This document shows, one piece after another, positions 11,001-24,795 of a DNA stretch of 64,000 bases. This DNA comes from Nannochloris sp. 'desiccata' (Eukaryota; Chlorophyta; Trebouxiophyceae; Chlorellales; Chlorellaceae). Made by a program: the position numbers and the translations under genes. Each line of letters starts with the position of its first letter. Positions within the stretch are counted from its first letter, which is position 1. The notes beneath the pieces are model-generated. The model made no database searches, had not been told where the DNA came from, and saw only the letters and a program-made list of their open reading frames with translations. The stretch covers positions 620,001-684,000 of the forward strand of contig JAGTXX020000001.1 of the NCBI GenBank assembly GCA_019044685.2. The letters are read 5' to 3'.

Positions 11001-14000
11001 TGTACTGAACAGCAGGAGAAAAAAGAAGAACAGAATGTTCCTGCCTCTTCCCCTTCTTCTCCACTTTTTACCAATGTACGATTTCAGCAGCAGCGGTATT
11101 TGATCCCTCATGATTTGCATGCTGCGTTCTCATCTTGTGAAGCAGTATTACGTCATCCTTCTCTCCTAAAATCTTGTGAAAGAGAAGCTGATGGTGTACT
11201 ACTCGACCGATTAGGCGTTAAACAACTCACCAAAGCAGCATTCTACAAACAATATGTTTTACCAGTGCTGTCGCAAGTCCCTCTGCCCGTAGCGCAATCT
11301 GTTTCTATTCAGCTTCTTCGCGAACTACCTGTGCTCCATCAAGCTGACCCTACTCTTATTCCTCTATTAAGAAATACCCCTTTAGTGACTACTGTAGATG
11401 GTACGGCAGTTACTGCAGCGTCTCGATTGTACGATCCAAGAAATGGAGACTTGATGCTTTTATTAGACCCAGGTAAAAACTTTCCTGCTGGAGAGTACGG
11501 ACCTGTATTGGATCAACTGAAAATGTTAGGGATGCGTACGAGTGCAGGAAGGGATACTGTACTGCAGGCTGCAAAAGATATTAGCGCACAGCAGCACTCC
11601 TCTCTTGAGCTGGAGGCTGCGGCATCAAGAGGCAGAGCTTTGCTCGCCTATATAGACATGGAAGCATCGCGGTTAAATAAACCTTCACCTGCTAATAGCT
11701 CTTCTACTAGTAGTTCTGCTAATGGAGATGATGAAGTAGGCTTTACTTTAGACTCTGTCTTTTCTAAAGTAGCCAGCTTCCTAGGCAGTGACGGGGCCTC
11801 GACTACTTCGACAGCTGCAAAGAAAACGCCATCAGCGGCAGGAGGAACAGGGACTAATAGTAATAATAAGAAAAATGAGAGCGAAGTTGAAGAATTTTGG
11901 GAAAAGTTAAAGTCTTTAGCGTGGTGTCCTGTTCAATGCACACCTCCAGTACCAGGCTTGCCGTGGTGTACTAATACAAGTAGTACTACTTCTTCCTCTT
12001 CTTCTTTAGGTGGCACTCGCGTGTCTGCCCCTGACTCTGCCGCTGTCGCTGCTCCGAAAGAAATGCGTCCCCGTGCAGAGACCTGGCTCGTTTGCAGTCA
12101 ACGTTTAATAATTGATGGAGAGCCTCGTTCTCAAGTCTTGTTATCTAAAATGGGATGGAACACTCCTCTAGATTGTGAAGTACTTGCCAGGCATTTGGCA
12201 GCACTAGGTAGGGCATTTACACCTCCGATTGGGGGTGGTGAAGATGCAAAAACGGAAGAGAATAACAACAGCACTCCTGACAGTGATAGTATGTCCACAT
12301 CTACCCCCACGATTTCTTCTTCTTTACGGCAGCAGCTAGCTGAAATTGTCCCTCAACTCTACCGCACCTTAGCCACCCTGCCCCCCCGAGATTTAACGAA
12401 AGTTCGAACCATTCTCGGCAACACCACTCCCTGTATTTGGATTGGAGATGGGTTTGCTCCAGTCGGGAAAGTTGCGATGAAGGGTCCTTTAAATTTGAGT
12501 TCTGCTGGTGTGTACGTCATTCCATTAGAGTTAGCACCTTTTAGAGATTTGTTACTAGCTCTGGGTATTTCAGCATCGTTCTCAGCTGAGCAGTATATAG
12601 GTGTCTTGGCTGCTATGCATGCTGAGCTCAGTTCACCAAATTTAAAATCGCTTTCTTCTACACAGCTTGAGCAGGCTTTAGCTATCGCTGCTGCGTTAGC
12701 AGACATGCATATCCCTGCTGCAGTTACTCTGTATTTACCCGATGAGCATGCTGTGCTGCGTGCCACGTCTGACTTGATGTATAATGACGCGCCATGGACA
12801 TCTCACAGTGCTGTCAATACCAATGGCACTGGCGGCTCGTTTTCTCCAGAAGAGACCTTTTATTTTATTCACCCTGTTATATCAAATGATGTGGCTGAAA
12901 GGCTTGGAGTTACTAGTTTACAGCGGTGTTTACTTGTGCATAATGCTGATGCATTCCCAATGGCCTTGACTGGTGCTGCGGTGGAGGCATTTGGGCAGAG
13001 CGAAGCATTGACCACACGGTAAGATTTAAAAAACCCGCAAAGGTTATTTAATTTTTTTTTTATTCATCAGCCCTCGACTGTATTTTCACACTAATTTATT
13101 AAATAATATCTAGCAAATAATAATTCTCTATATAAACCTATTTTTCTATAAATTTTCTTAATTAAACAGGTTGCGTCACATCCTTGAAGCCTACCCTGAC
13201 GGCAGCGGTGTTCTCATGGAGCTTCTCCAAAATGCGGACGATGCCGGTGCAAGTACTGCTAGATTCTTACTGGATCGTTCCGAATGGGGCACTGACCGTG
13301 TTATGGGTTCTAAAATGTCCTCTTGGCAAGGTCCTGCACTTATGGCATGGAATGATGCTGTGTTCTCTCCGTCTGATGTCCAAAATATTGCTAGGATTGG
13401 GCAAGATACAAAGTTATCGAGACCTGATGCGACTGGTAGATTTGGTCTTGGGTTTAATTCAGTGTTTCACTTTTCAGGTAAAGTTAGAGCCCTGTTAAAT
13501 GAATCTAGAAAGTATAAGTTTGTAGGGAATGAGTTGTCTTAGGCGCTTGAAAACAGTTTATGAATCATTTTCCTTTCTCTTTACCTTTCCTCCTTTATTC
13601 TATTTTACAGATCTTCCAAGCTTTGTTTCTGGTGATTTTCTTGTCATGTTTGATCCCCACGCATCCTGGCTGCCAGGTGTCACTTTAGCTCAACCAGGAA
13701 TTAAAATCAGGTTCCCGTCATCGCCGTTAGTCAACCATTTCCCAGATTCTTTCCAGCCCTATCAAGTATTCGGCTGTGACATGCATCAACGGTATAATGG
13801 AACATTATTCCGCTTTCCCTTACGGACTGAAGAACTCGCTCCCTTGTCAGAAATTAAGCCACAAGCATATCGTGCTGAAGACGTCTTAAATTTATTTGAA
13901 AATTTCAAGAATCAAGCACCGCACGCATTATTATTTTTAAAGTCTTTGAAGTTGGTGGAACTGTGGGTACGTGATAATTCAGAGTCTGAGCCGCGGCAGA

Positions 14001-17000
14001 TGTTTTCTGCCGAGCTAGCGCCCGTATTTCCATCTTCTCAGCACCCACAAGCTGAGGTTAAAGCTTTTGTTGGTGGCCAAGGAGGTGGTAAAGAAGGGTT
14101 CTATCAACGCTTAAAGACTACGAAAGACTGCGATTTACCAACAATCTGTACTACTGTAGACGTCAGGCTCCAAAACACTAGCCAACAGCAGGAACAACAA
14201 ATAAATCAGCAACGGTGGCTGGTTTGTAATCTGCTGGCGGGTGGTGGGGCAAAGCAACTTGCTCTTCAAGGAGCTGCTGCTGCTACCAATGTTGCTATAC
14301 CTCGTGGTTGGGTACCTTGGGCAGGCGTCGCAGCGCCTATTTATGTAGGTGAAAAAGGAAAGAAACAAGAAATAGAGCCTTTCCAAGGTCGAGCTTTTTG
14401 CTTTTTACCGCTCCCGGCACTCACCCAGCTTCCGGTTCACATCAACGGTTTATTCGAGCTTTCTTCCAATCGCCGTGATTTATGGCATGGTCAAGATCTA
14501 TCATCTGGAGCAGGTAAAATCCGCGCTGACTGGAATTCTGCGTTGCTTGTAAATGGCGCTGCTGTGGGCTATGTTCGCCTCTTGGTAGCGGCAACAAAAA
14601 TTGAAATTTTGGACTTGGCTTCCTTTTATTCTTTATGGCCTCAGCAAGTGAATCTTCCAGAGCCGTGGAATGAAGTGATCGAAGCGTTTTATTGTCTTTT
14701 GATTGATCAACCAGTGGTGTGGTCTGCTGCACAGGGTGGTATGTGGGTTGCACCTTCTAATTCTATTTTTTCTAGAACGGTAAATAGCACCGCCTCAGCT
14801 GCCAAGTCTTCTTCTTCTTCTTCTTCCTCTTTAGAAAGTAGACTGGCCTTAATGCTATCAAACGAAGGTTTACCTGTTCTTGATACTTGCATTCCTGATG
14901 TTTTAGTATCAAATTTGCTTAAATATCACCCACAGCTAGTTCAAAACAATATCCTCACTCCAGCCTTTCTTCGGCGGTACCTTGGCGAGAAAGGCCGATT
15001 GCCAGTTTCTGTAGAGAAAGAAGCTGGTGCGCACGCTGCGTGTTTACAGTACTGTTTACTTGATTATCCCTGGAATAATGGAGATAATTTAGAAGACTTG
15101 CAGGATCTAATGGGAGTGCCTCTCTTGCCCTTGGCTGATGGCTCTCTTGGCTTCTTGTTGGAGGCGACGGCAGGCGTGCGTCCACATCTACTTCCGGTGT
15201 CTGCTCCTGCATCAGGGAGTAATGCTGTCAAGAAGGAGGATATCGTAGATCTTTTTAAGACAAAGCTTTCCGGAAGGTTAATTTCATTAGATAGTACTAC
15301 TACTTCTGCCGCTGAGCAGCAAGAGCAACAGCCGCAGTTGAGAGAACAACTTATGCAGCTTGCCGCGTCTCGGCGTGTCAATTTGAGAGTATTAGATGCG
15401 ATAGGCATTGCAGATGAGGTGTTGCCTGTCTACTTACCTGCTTCGTGGCAAAATCAACTCTGCGTTGACGCCAGTTCCAGTAGTATCGAACTAGACTCAG
15501 TTTCAGCAGAGTGGATGCTGAAGCTCTGGAAGGTGATTGCCGATGCTGAAAACAACACAGCCAGCAGTGGTCGTGATGTTAACGGTATATCTACCAGACG
15601 TAACATAAGATTAGAAGCTTTATCGCAATGGCCTCTCATCCCTGCAGAGAAGCGGAACATTCCTGTTTTCGCAGCACCTTCTCCCTCTGCTGGCCTCTTG
15701 GAAGAAGGTGCCTTTACCGAAGCAACAATGAGTGCACTGTCAAATCTTGGTTGTGCGTTTATTGTACTCCAAGTCAGTAGACAATTGCCAGAAATGGTGA
15801 CAAAGAGCCAGTGTATCCATCCTCCCACTGGGCTCGGTGTGTTGACTGCGTTACTTCATGTCTTCAAAGCAACAAAAAAATCCATCACCGGCAGTACCGG
15901 GGCCAGTGTAGAAAATAGTGAAGAAATAGCTTTATTATTATCAAACGAAGAGAAGGATGCGTTACGAGCCTTTTTACTCCAACCACGGTGGTTTGAAGGG
16001 GAGACTCTCCAAGCAGAGTTGGCTGCACAGCTACTCTCGTTGCCAATTTATTGGTGCTGCACTCGGAATATTATGTCTTGTTCTTCTTCTGCTGCTGCTG
16101 CCACTAGTCCTTCTGTGATGTTTAGTGATTTAATGGATGGAGAAAAGTATTTACTCCCTGATGAATATACTGACTATGCAGCTCTGTCTTCTAATTTTAT
16201 TTATTCTACATCGCCGGGGGAGGCGCAGGTGCTGGTCAAAGTACGTTTTTCAGATGCATATAATTTGATTTCTTTAGCTGAGAACTGCAATAACATGATA
16301 TAGAGAGTGCATTAACTTAATACAGTGACTTTCGTTTTTGCAGGTATTAGGAATAAAACCCATTTCTCTCGAAGAATTGATGGTCAATCATGCTGTGCCT
16401 GCTGCATCAGAAATCTACGACGACGCTGTGCTCGCTGCCTTGATCACCCCTCTCCTCCGCCAAGTAGCCACTGGTACTGCTTCCCCTGCTCTTGTTGATT
16501 GCTTACGTAATACACCCTGTATCGCTACTCAACAAAAAAGAGGGGTGCGATTGCGCCCTGCTGAGTGCTTTGACCCTCGTCACACTGCCCTGCGTGCTAT
16601 GCTCGGTGACGCAGCTGCCTTTCCAGCTACCGGTATTTTTGATGATGAACAGGTGCTTGATGGGCTAGTAGCTTTAGGCATGCGCGTTTCTATTGATAAA
16701 AATGCATTATTACAGGTCGCAAAGCAAATTCATTCTGAATGCATCGATTTGCATGACAGGAGCAATGAGGATGGAAAGGGGCAAAACGCTTCTTCTTCTT
16801 CTTCTTCTTCTTTTTCTTCTTCTTCCTCTTCTTTGAAGTTATTGGCTGAAAGAGGAGCCGCTTTACTCGCTGCTCTAGATGACGTCGCTCAAAAACAGCA
16901 AGAAGCAAGCGAGGATGATGACTCCTACTGGTCTTCTCTATTGGATCTGTCGTTTCTTCCTGTGCTTACTGAACCTTCTATCAAAGGCCTGCCTTGTCCT

Positions 17001-20000
17001 TTTGCTACTACCACTGCTGCTAGTAATACTTCTTCTCTTGTGGTTCCCTCGCTGGGGCCTCCTCGTAAAGTACGTCCACAGGATACAGCCTGGCTCTGTT
17101 CTGCGACGTTAAGCTTGCTAGATGGCCAATGTTCAAACGCTTTGCAAATTAAGCTTGGTTGGACTACACCTTTGCCAGCAAAGGTCTTGGCAGCACAGCT
17201 CGTCGCTCTTGGCCAACTTCGTAGCAGACCAACGGCCAGCCCAACATCTGATCAGAAAGAAGAAGACGAGGCATTGCCTACGGTGGTTGGTCAAGCTGCA
17301 ACAGAAATTTACTCTCAGCTCGAGCAACACTTTTCTTTTACTGAAAATCTAGGTCAACAACAGCAAAACGTTGAGGATTCTAATAATCACACCACCTACA
17401 CCAATATTATCACTGCGTCGTTGTTATCGTCTGGACCTAGTATTTGGGTAGGAGATGGTTTTGTTTCCCCGTCTCTTGTCGCTCTCCACACCCCGACAGA
17501 CTTGACACCTTATATTTTCAGCGTTGATGATATTCTATCTTCACACGAAAATTTGGTCAAAACGTTGAATATTCCTGCGACACCCACTGCGGAACAATAT
17601 TTGAAAGCCTTGGGGACGATGGCAACTGAAAATGAGAATCAACCTCTCGACCCAGACTATACTTTACTTGTTGCGTTGGCTCTAATAGATGGCCTTGGTG
17701 GGGTCCTTCTCGCTCCCCAATCTTTTCCCTCTCCCCGTCAGCTTTTGGAAAAGTATCCAGGGTATCTCCCTGACTCTTTTGGCGTTTTAGCTCCTGCATC
17801 AGCACTTATGTATAACGATGCACCGTGGTTACCACACAAAGAAGATCAAAGAATGGTCCACCAAGATGTTGCTGCTGAGATAGCTACTGCTCTGGGGGCG
17901 CAGTCCTTACGATATCATCATCAAGTGGAGAATCAAACGAGTGAACGGTTGCCGTGTCCTTCTGCTAATCTTTTGAGACAACTACTCGCAGTTCAAGCTG
18001 ATCCAGGTAAGAGAAAAAAAGTTGATAATTTTTACCGCTTACTTCTTTAGGTCCTCTAAACCATCTATATACCATATATAATCAACCAGAGCAACTTCTC
18101 TCTTCTATTTGACCCTACTATATCTCATAATTTCATTAATTCTGCCCCTTCCGTACAGCTATTTTAGCTCTTTCTGATATTTTAGAAATTGCCGATGCCG
18201 TTAATTGTCACGACGTCCAAATACATCTAGACACTCGTACACACCCTTCCCAATCGCTACTTCAGCCTGGATTAGGCGCATTCCAAGGCCCTGCACTGTG
18301 TATCAAACTCGGTGGCGTTGTCCTTTCTGCAGATGAACTATGCCGACTACAATCTCCACCGAGCAACTACCGCTTACGGCAAAGTACGTGCACTTTTGGT
18401 TGTGGATTGTTGGTTAGTTATATGTTGACAGACGTGATTCAAGTAGTTTCGGGAGACAGTTTTTATATATTTGATCCTTCTGCTACACATCTGGCTATAG
18501 ATACAGGAGGTATAGAAGAAAAGAACGATGCAGGCGGTAATGGTCTTCGTCCTGGGAGTGCTTCCTCCTCTATTGGCAGCAGTACAGGTCACGCGAAGCA
18601 ATATCGTCATGCAGGTACAGATTTACCTCGTAGGTTTGCAGATCAATTCTCTGTATGGGACTGGGCTGGACAGAAAGATTTTACTATCAGTTCACCTATC
18701 GATGCTACCTTGATAAGATTACCACTCAGGACCGCTCCTATGGCTGCCACTGCTGCTGCTTTGTACAAAGCAAGTTGGACCGTTGAAGCTGGACTTGAGG
18801 TTATTACTAGATTTGCTTCTACTGTAAGTCAAAGTTTGCTGTTTGCAGAGAATATCCACTCTATTTCTATCTCTCACCAAGGAATAGGAGGAATAATAGG
18901 TGGTGGTGGTGGTGATGACGTTGTCTTGATCAAGGAGGCTAGGATAAAGCTTCCATTGGTTTCTACTGCTATTTCTTCGTCTACTTCTGCTCGTTTACAT
19001 CGATCCTGGTGTGAAGAGAAAGAATGGCGCCGTGCTGTGAAATCTACCTCCTCTACTGGATTCTTAGGGAATTTATCGAGTAATTTCAGCAAATTGTCCT
19101 GGCTTGGCGGCGGGGGCGTTCGTGGTAACAATAGTAAAGATGGTCGTTCTGCGTCGCCTAAGAAGGGAAAAGAAGATGATATTACAGACAATGGAGCTTC
19201 TAGAATCACGCAACATGCTATTCTAGTTCGCAGTCACAACATGAGCAGCATGAGTTCTGGTGCTGCTGGTGGGGACCCTGCTCCTCGAGACAATAAAATT
19301 CTTAAAGAACAGAATGAGCATTGGATGGTTTCTGTCTGCGCTGGAGGCTACTCTTCCGCTGATATTGCAGCTGATAAGAGGTATACACACCACAATCTCA
19401 ACCCTCAAGCTGCAGTAGCTATAAGAATAGATGCTGTGCACCCAGGCAAACCTGCAGTGGCAGCGTCACCGGGGCTCTTATCTACCTGGCCATTACAGGA
19501 CAAGACCTCTTTCTCTTGTACAGCTAATAGCACTAATAGTACAATTTATTGTGAAAATAGTTTGTTTGGCTTGCCGTTTACCGTTTCAGCTTTCTTCACC
19601 TTGACACGGTCGGGCGGGAGGCGCCTTGTTGCTCCTGCTGCCTCTTCAAAAACCGTGGGTGCAGCTGAGGCTTCGCCGAACTCTACAGATCTCGCATCCT
19701 CTGATCTTCTAGGCAGTCCTCGCGAGACAACAGAGCATGTGAAAGCCCGCTTCAATGCAGCTTTGCTTAAGTGTACGGGGCATGCTGCAGCGCTTTTATT
19801 AAAAAAATTAGTTCTGCAAAACCAACACGCTGACTGCAGAGCTCTTTACTCTTTACTCCCCTTGCAAATTGAATCCCCTGCAACCACAAAAACGGATGTT
19901 GCTGTAGTATGTTTCCAATTATGCACAGATGCAGCGAAGAAACGAATGTGGAAGCTTGGACGAGGTGACATCGTGACCTTGAAGGAAGGCTGTGTGATGC

Positions 20001-23000
20001 AACAAGCTGCAGCTGGCTTAGGAAGTGGCCTAGGTGACCTTTCAGAAGCTGCTCGTAACTTCATGCAAGCTCGCTTACCCTTGTTTGACGTTCCTGATGG
20101 TGTGAAACCATGGCTTGAAGCGTGGGGTGTTGAAGGAATCCGTGGTGTTTCTCCAATAACTGTGCGACAAGAACTGAAGTTGCAAGCTGTTTCTGGTGTT
20201 TTGGCTTCAAGTGGAGCGTTTTCTGCAGCAGTAGCAGCAGAGCTGTTGTTTTTTGCTGCCAGCGATGTTTTGCCTTGTGAGAATACCAGTCAGGAGGAAG
20301 GTGAAGAAAGTACTGTTGAAAGTGCTGTTGCTACCCCTCCAGTAGTGAATTTAGACGCCTTGAGAGATTGTAAAGGGTTACCATGCTTAGATATAACGGG
20401 AAATATCCAATTATTCGGCTCTAAAACGTAAGAAAAAGAGGAAAACCCATTTTGAAATCACCTCCACGTTTTAGTACTTTTTTCATTTTCCTCTCACTTA
20501 TTTTTCTTCTTTCTTCTTATAACTCACTCTCGAACATCCTTCATTTCTTTCCTACTTTCTGTAGACTGGTATTGGTACCTGAGGGCTCAGGGAACCCGTC
20601 TCTGGACCCTACAACCAGACTCTTTGCCTCAGAACCAACTGTCCTAAGCGATTTTCTCCACCCCGAGCTCGCAAAATACCTCTCGACTCTGCTCGCTCAT
20701 CCTTCCATTGCCTCTACTCTCCAAGTAGAAACCTACTCTTTAGTTCACTTATCGAAACATCTTTCTCAAGTGCTCCCATCGCACTGGGCTCCTGTTGGCA
20801 TGGGTGGTGACGCTCCTCTTTGTGTACCGTGGCACGATGGTAAAAATGGAGGCCCTAGTGGAGCAGATTTCTTCTTAAATTTGTGGTCATTTTTACACTC
20901 TTGGAGAGCCTTTGCACAGAATTCTGACAACATTGGTGCTAGTGGTGGTGGGAATATCGCGACGTGGACTGATCCGCTTGCTGGCTGGGCGATCATTCCT
21001 TCTTGCAGTGGTGATATGGTTCGTGTTTCTTTCCGCCACCTCGTCGTCACTCCCTCTTTTCCTCCAGAAGCTTCCCTAGTAAATCTGATGGATGAAGATG
21101 TTCCTCGTGCTCCACAATTTGCAGAACCATGGCATTCAAAACTCGTGCCTGCTCTTCTGGAGGCGAAAATGCTCGTTTTGGATCCACGCTTTGCTGCACT
21201 TGCTAATGAAATTTGCAATGCTGCCTATGAAGATAATGCAAATAGTGGAAACGAAGAAGCTGTGCTTTTTGCAAAACTGAAAGCAGCTTCAGATGTAGGA
21301 CAACTTGATTGGAATGGATTAAGCTCTGGTGGAAGGGAGGCTTTCCTTTCTTGGCTTGCAGAACAAGCTGCTCTTCCTGATATTCGCACCCAAATCCGCT
21401 CTGCTGAGTTGGAAATGCTTCAAAAGGCACCTATTTACCCAACTCTAGCATCTTCACATGGAGGAGCTGCTGCTGCTGTGCCTGCTGTGGCATTGCTCGG
21501 ATCTGAGGGTAATAATACTGTTGCCGGAGCGGTATCTTCGGATGTGTTAGCTGCTGTTTTAGGAACTCCAGAAGCAGCTCCAAATGCTCTGCAACAACGA
21601 CTTCTCCATTACTCTCCTTCTTGGGATGCACTCTATCGCCTTCTCGACGTCAAGATTTTAGATTCACCTGCATTACTGGCTGCAGTTATGCAGCAACCTC
21701 GAGGTTTTCAAACGCTCTCTCCTGCTGCACAAGAGTCATGTTTGGATATAATTGAACGCGATTGGCATCTTTTACAAGCACGCGATGAATGTGTTGAAGC
21801 TCTGTCGAATTCTGAGTTCGTTACTACAGCTGAACAAGGCAAATTAGCAACTCCAAGAGCTTTGTTTGACCCCACGTTGCCTTTATTGGCAACGATTTTT
21901 GCTGGAAGGGCAGTTTTCCCTCACGGAAAATTTTCAACTTCACAGTGGATTAGTGTTTTACGGTCTTTGGGGTTGAAGAGATCGTTAGATAGGCCGACTG
22001 TTTTAGATGCTGCGCGTAGTGTAGAACGCAGGGCCAAGGATGAGGTGCAGAAAAGAGGCATTGCTGGTAGCGTGAGTAGTTCTCAAAAGAGTCTTGTGCT
22101 TGCTGAACCAGGGCAGCAACTCAACCAATCGGTAGGGCAGGTTTGGGAAGCTGCTGCTGCTGTAGCGAATCATCTTGCTACCGATGGCAGCGACTTGTTG
22201 CTGGGCACTGAAGGTCGTGAACTCGCTGAAAATTTGAGAGAACTCGCATTTGTTCCTTCAAAAACTTTCTACCTGGGCAGAGCTGCAGGTGCACCTACTC
22301 TTGCAAAATATACAGATATAGTCCTTTCTGGTGATGCACCTCTGGCTTGGACTGTAGCTCCAGTGCTTGATATGGCAGCAGCTGCTCCACCTCTGCCCAT
22401 TGTGCACGCTACTTTGCGAATCAAGTCGCCCCCACCCTTCAGCAGTGTAGTTGAGCACTTGAAGAACATTGACAAAGGTGGTTGTGAAGGTGGTTCTTCT
22501 CTGAATGCGTGGCCTTTTACAGAGTTTACACCTCAATCTGCTTTTGAACGAGTCTTACTTTATCTAGAAAGTGAAGGTTTGTCTTCAAGTCAGCTTGACC
22601 AGCTGCGTGGTGGTGGTGAAGTCGCTTTAGTTCCTGTTGCTAATGGTACCCGTGTGGTGAAGCCTTCGTCTATTTTCGTACGTCTCCCTGTAGATGCTGC
22701 ACCTTTGTTGTACGAGCTTCCCCCTGAATTTGTCTCAGGTTTAGCAATTCTAAAAAAACTTGGTGTGAGTGATTCCCCTAGTGCAAATGATCTTTTATCT
22801 GCTGTGCGACATCTTTCTCTTGGTTCTCGTCTTTCTACGCCATATATACACGCTGTAGCGAGAATATTAAACTATTTGCTTGTAGAAACCTCAGCTCCTG
22901 AAGCTTTGGCAGCTGCTTCTCGTGGTGAGATCCCAGTTTTAAATGCATATTCTACAGTAACGATGCCTTTGAACTGCGTTTGGGGTGATGCTGGCGCGTG

Positions 23001-24462
23001 GAATGGTCTTATTACTCGTCTTGCGGCTGCTGGAGGCGTTTCTGTTGCGCATCCTGCGTTTACTCCTTCACTCTGCAAGAAATTGAGAATCCCTTCTTTT
23101 ACGCAAGTGGTTCAAGAACGATTAGAGGAAGATTTTTCTTTGACCTCTGTTTCTGAAATTCAGGGTGTACTTCCAAGCTCTATATCTGCACGTTTAAAGG
23201 AGCCCTGCATAGCAGAAGCGGTTCACGCTGCTTTAGAAGCGCAGCATCGGTGGGCGGCTGCGCTCGCGCCAGGTCGTGATATTCCTGTGGCTTCTCTAGA
23301 AGAGGTCGCTGCAACTTTACACACAGCTGCAGCCGGTGTTGAGTTTGTCAAGACCTGTAGAACTATACTAGCTACAGTGAAGAAAAGTAATGACAATGCT
23401 GATATAGTAGTTTTACCTGGTAGCAGCTCCACAGTCGCCAGTTTCGCAAGTAGTGATGGCGGCCATCGTTTTATTATCGCTGCAGAGCCACAAGTCGACC
23501 TTTCTGCAGCCATAGCTGCAGGGGTAACAAAACTGTTTAAATCGCAAATGATGCTGCCTATTGCACCTCTCTTTGCTGCGAAGAATGAAATGTTACCTGC
23601 GACAGCTGGATTGCTAAAACACGGAGATACTAGTAGTGTTAGTAATACTGGTACAGTGGATTTAGTGGGTGCTAGTGGTCTACTTGTCGTGACAACTGCT
23701 GGTGAGCTTGGCGCTCTGCTAACACCCCAAGATGCCAAAGCTGTCAAGCTTCTCCCGTTACGTCGTTTTGCAGCACGAGAGCTCGTTGCTGTTCGCATGC
23801 CTACTGGACAGCTCCGATATGCCAGGGTAGCTGCGAATTGTGCACCCCCTCCAGGCGCTCCTGCATTTAAAGTGACGTTGGAATTATCTCAAGGTAAATT
23901 TCAAGATGTTTTGTCCCCGGAGATTCTCAGTTTTAGTGGAGATATTTCTATAGAGGAAGAAAGGAGGGAGGAACAAGATTTTGGAAGATTTGTAGGAGGA
24001 GAAGGTGTGAGTAATATCTTATTAGTAGAAAAGAATGGTGGTGGTTCGTTGCCTTCGGAAGAAACAGAGAATCAACAGTCTGTGGCAACAACAAGGATGG
24101 CACCCACCACGGCAGCGACAGCGCCTGAGGTGGTTGCTGCAGTCCGTTCCATGCTTGAATCAGCAGGTATGACCATGGAAAACGACACGTCTGTCTTAAT
24201 GGAACAAACACTCGTCTTACAGCAACGATTAGCAACAACACAACACAGCCTTGATACAGCGGTGGTCGAAAAACACGCTGCTGAAGCTGCAGCAACTCAT
24301 TTGAAAACAGTGTGGCAATGCAGAATTTGTTTAACAAGAGAGGTTGATAGTGCTATGTCTGGTTGTGGACATATGCTGTGTAGTTCCTGTGCAGAGCAAC
24401 TGCCTAGGCCAGAATGTCCGTTCTGTAGAAAAAGATCAAGCATCACTCGGCTCTATCGGTAG
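8075..24462 (+). CDS. Sacsin-like giant protein with C-terminal RING finger
   Basis: Eight exons (8075-8812, 8942-10200, 10304-13018, 13170-13477, 13611-16240, 16344-18006, 18159-20427, 20565-24462) join in frame to about 5,159 residues, somewhat longer than human sacsin (4,579). Two sacsin repeat regions open with an Hsp90-like ATPase fold: ELIQNADDA at residues 34-42 with GRYGLGF, and ELLQNADDA at about 1588-1596 with GRFGLGF. Each continues with FVSGxxLxMFDP, FGCDM, NGTLFRFxLRTEE and NGxFELSSNRRD(I/L)WHG. A third, degenerate module starts near residue 3105. The C-terminus has a C3HC4 RING (CRIC, CGHMLCSSC, CPFC) at about 5111-5150, as in plant sacsin homologues. Animal sacsin instead ends in J and HEPN domains. 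A chaperone/ubiquitin-ligase role is inferred. Serine runs of 7-14 residues sit in poorly conserved loops. A TGTAA lies at 24631. Confidence 0.92.
16786..16836 (+). repeat. (TCT)n tract encoding a serine run
   Basis: A TCT/TTC repeat in exon 6 of the sacsin-like gene encodes SSSSSSSFSSSSS. Similar shorter runs occur at 11994, 14807 and 16080. They interrupt the protein between conserved blocks and are probably replication-slippage expansions tolerated in loops. Confidence 0.8.
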
Positions 24463-24795
24463 CCTAAAAAATAATATTAATATTTAAAAACCTATTAAAG
24501 AATTTAGTTATTATAGCGTGTGTCTGTATGCACTTACAATTCAGATGTTTTACAAATTCAACGTATACAGTAAGTAAAGAAGAAAGGTGAAAGCTGTCAC
24601 TGCTTTCTTTCAGTTCTGTCCTTCAATAAATGTAAAACCTGAGCGACTTGGACCAAAATTTTCATTGAAGCGAAATGCAGTGGTAGATAGATGGCTTTAG
24701 AGGAATGAATTTAAACAAGTATAGTAATAATCGAACTGCACAATGACCCTAACTCTCCACATAACGTAATATATCATTTAATTACTATTCATCTC
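24463..24795. other. Convergent 3' intergenic region
   Basis: These 333 bases between the stops of the sacsin-like gene (+) and metaxin (-) are AT-rich and hold a TGTAA at 24631-24635 on the plus strand, a likely polyadenylation signal. Nothing else is seen. Confidence 0.4.
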
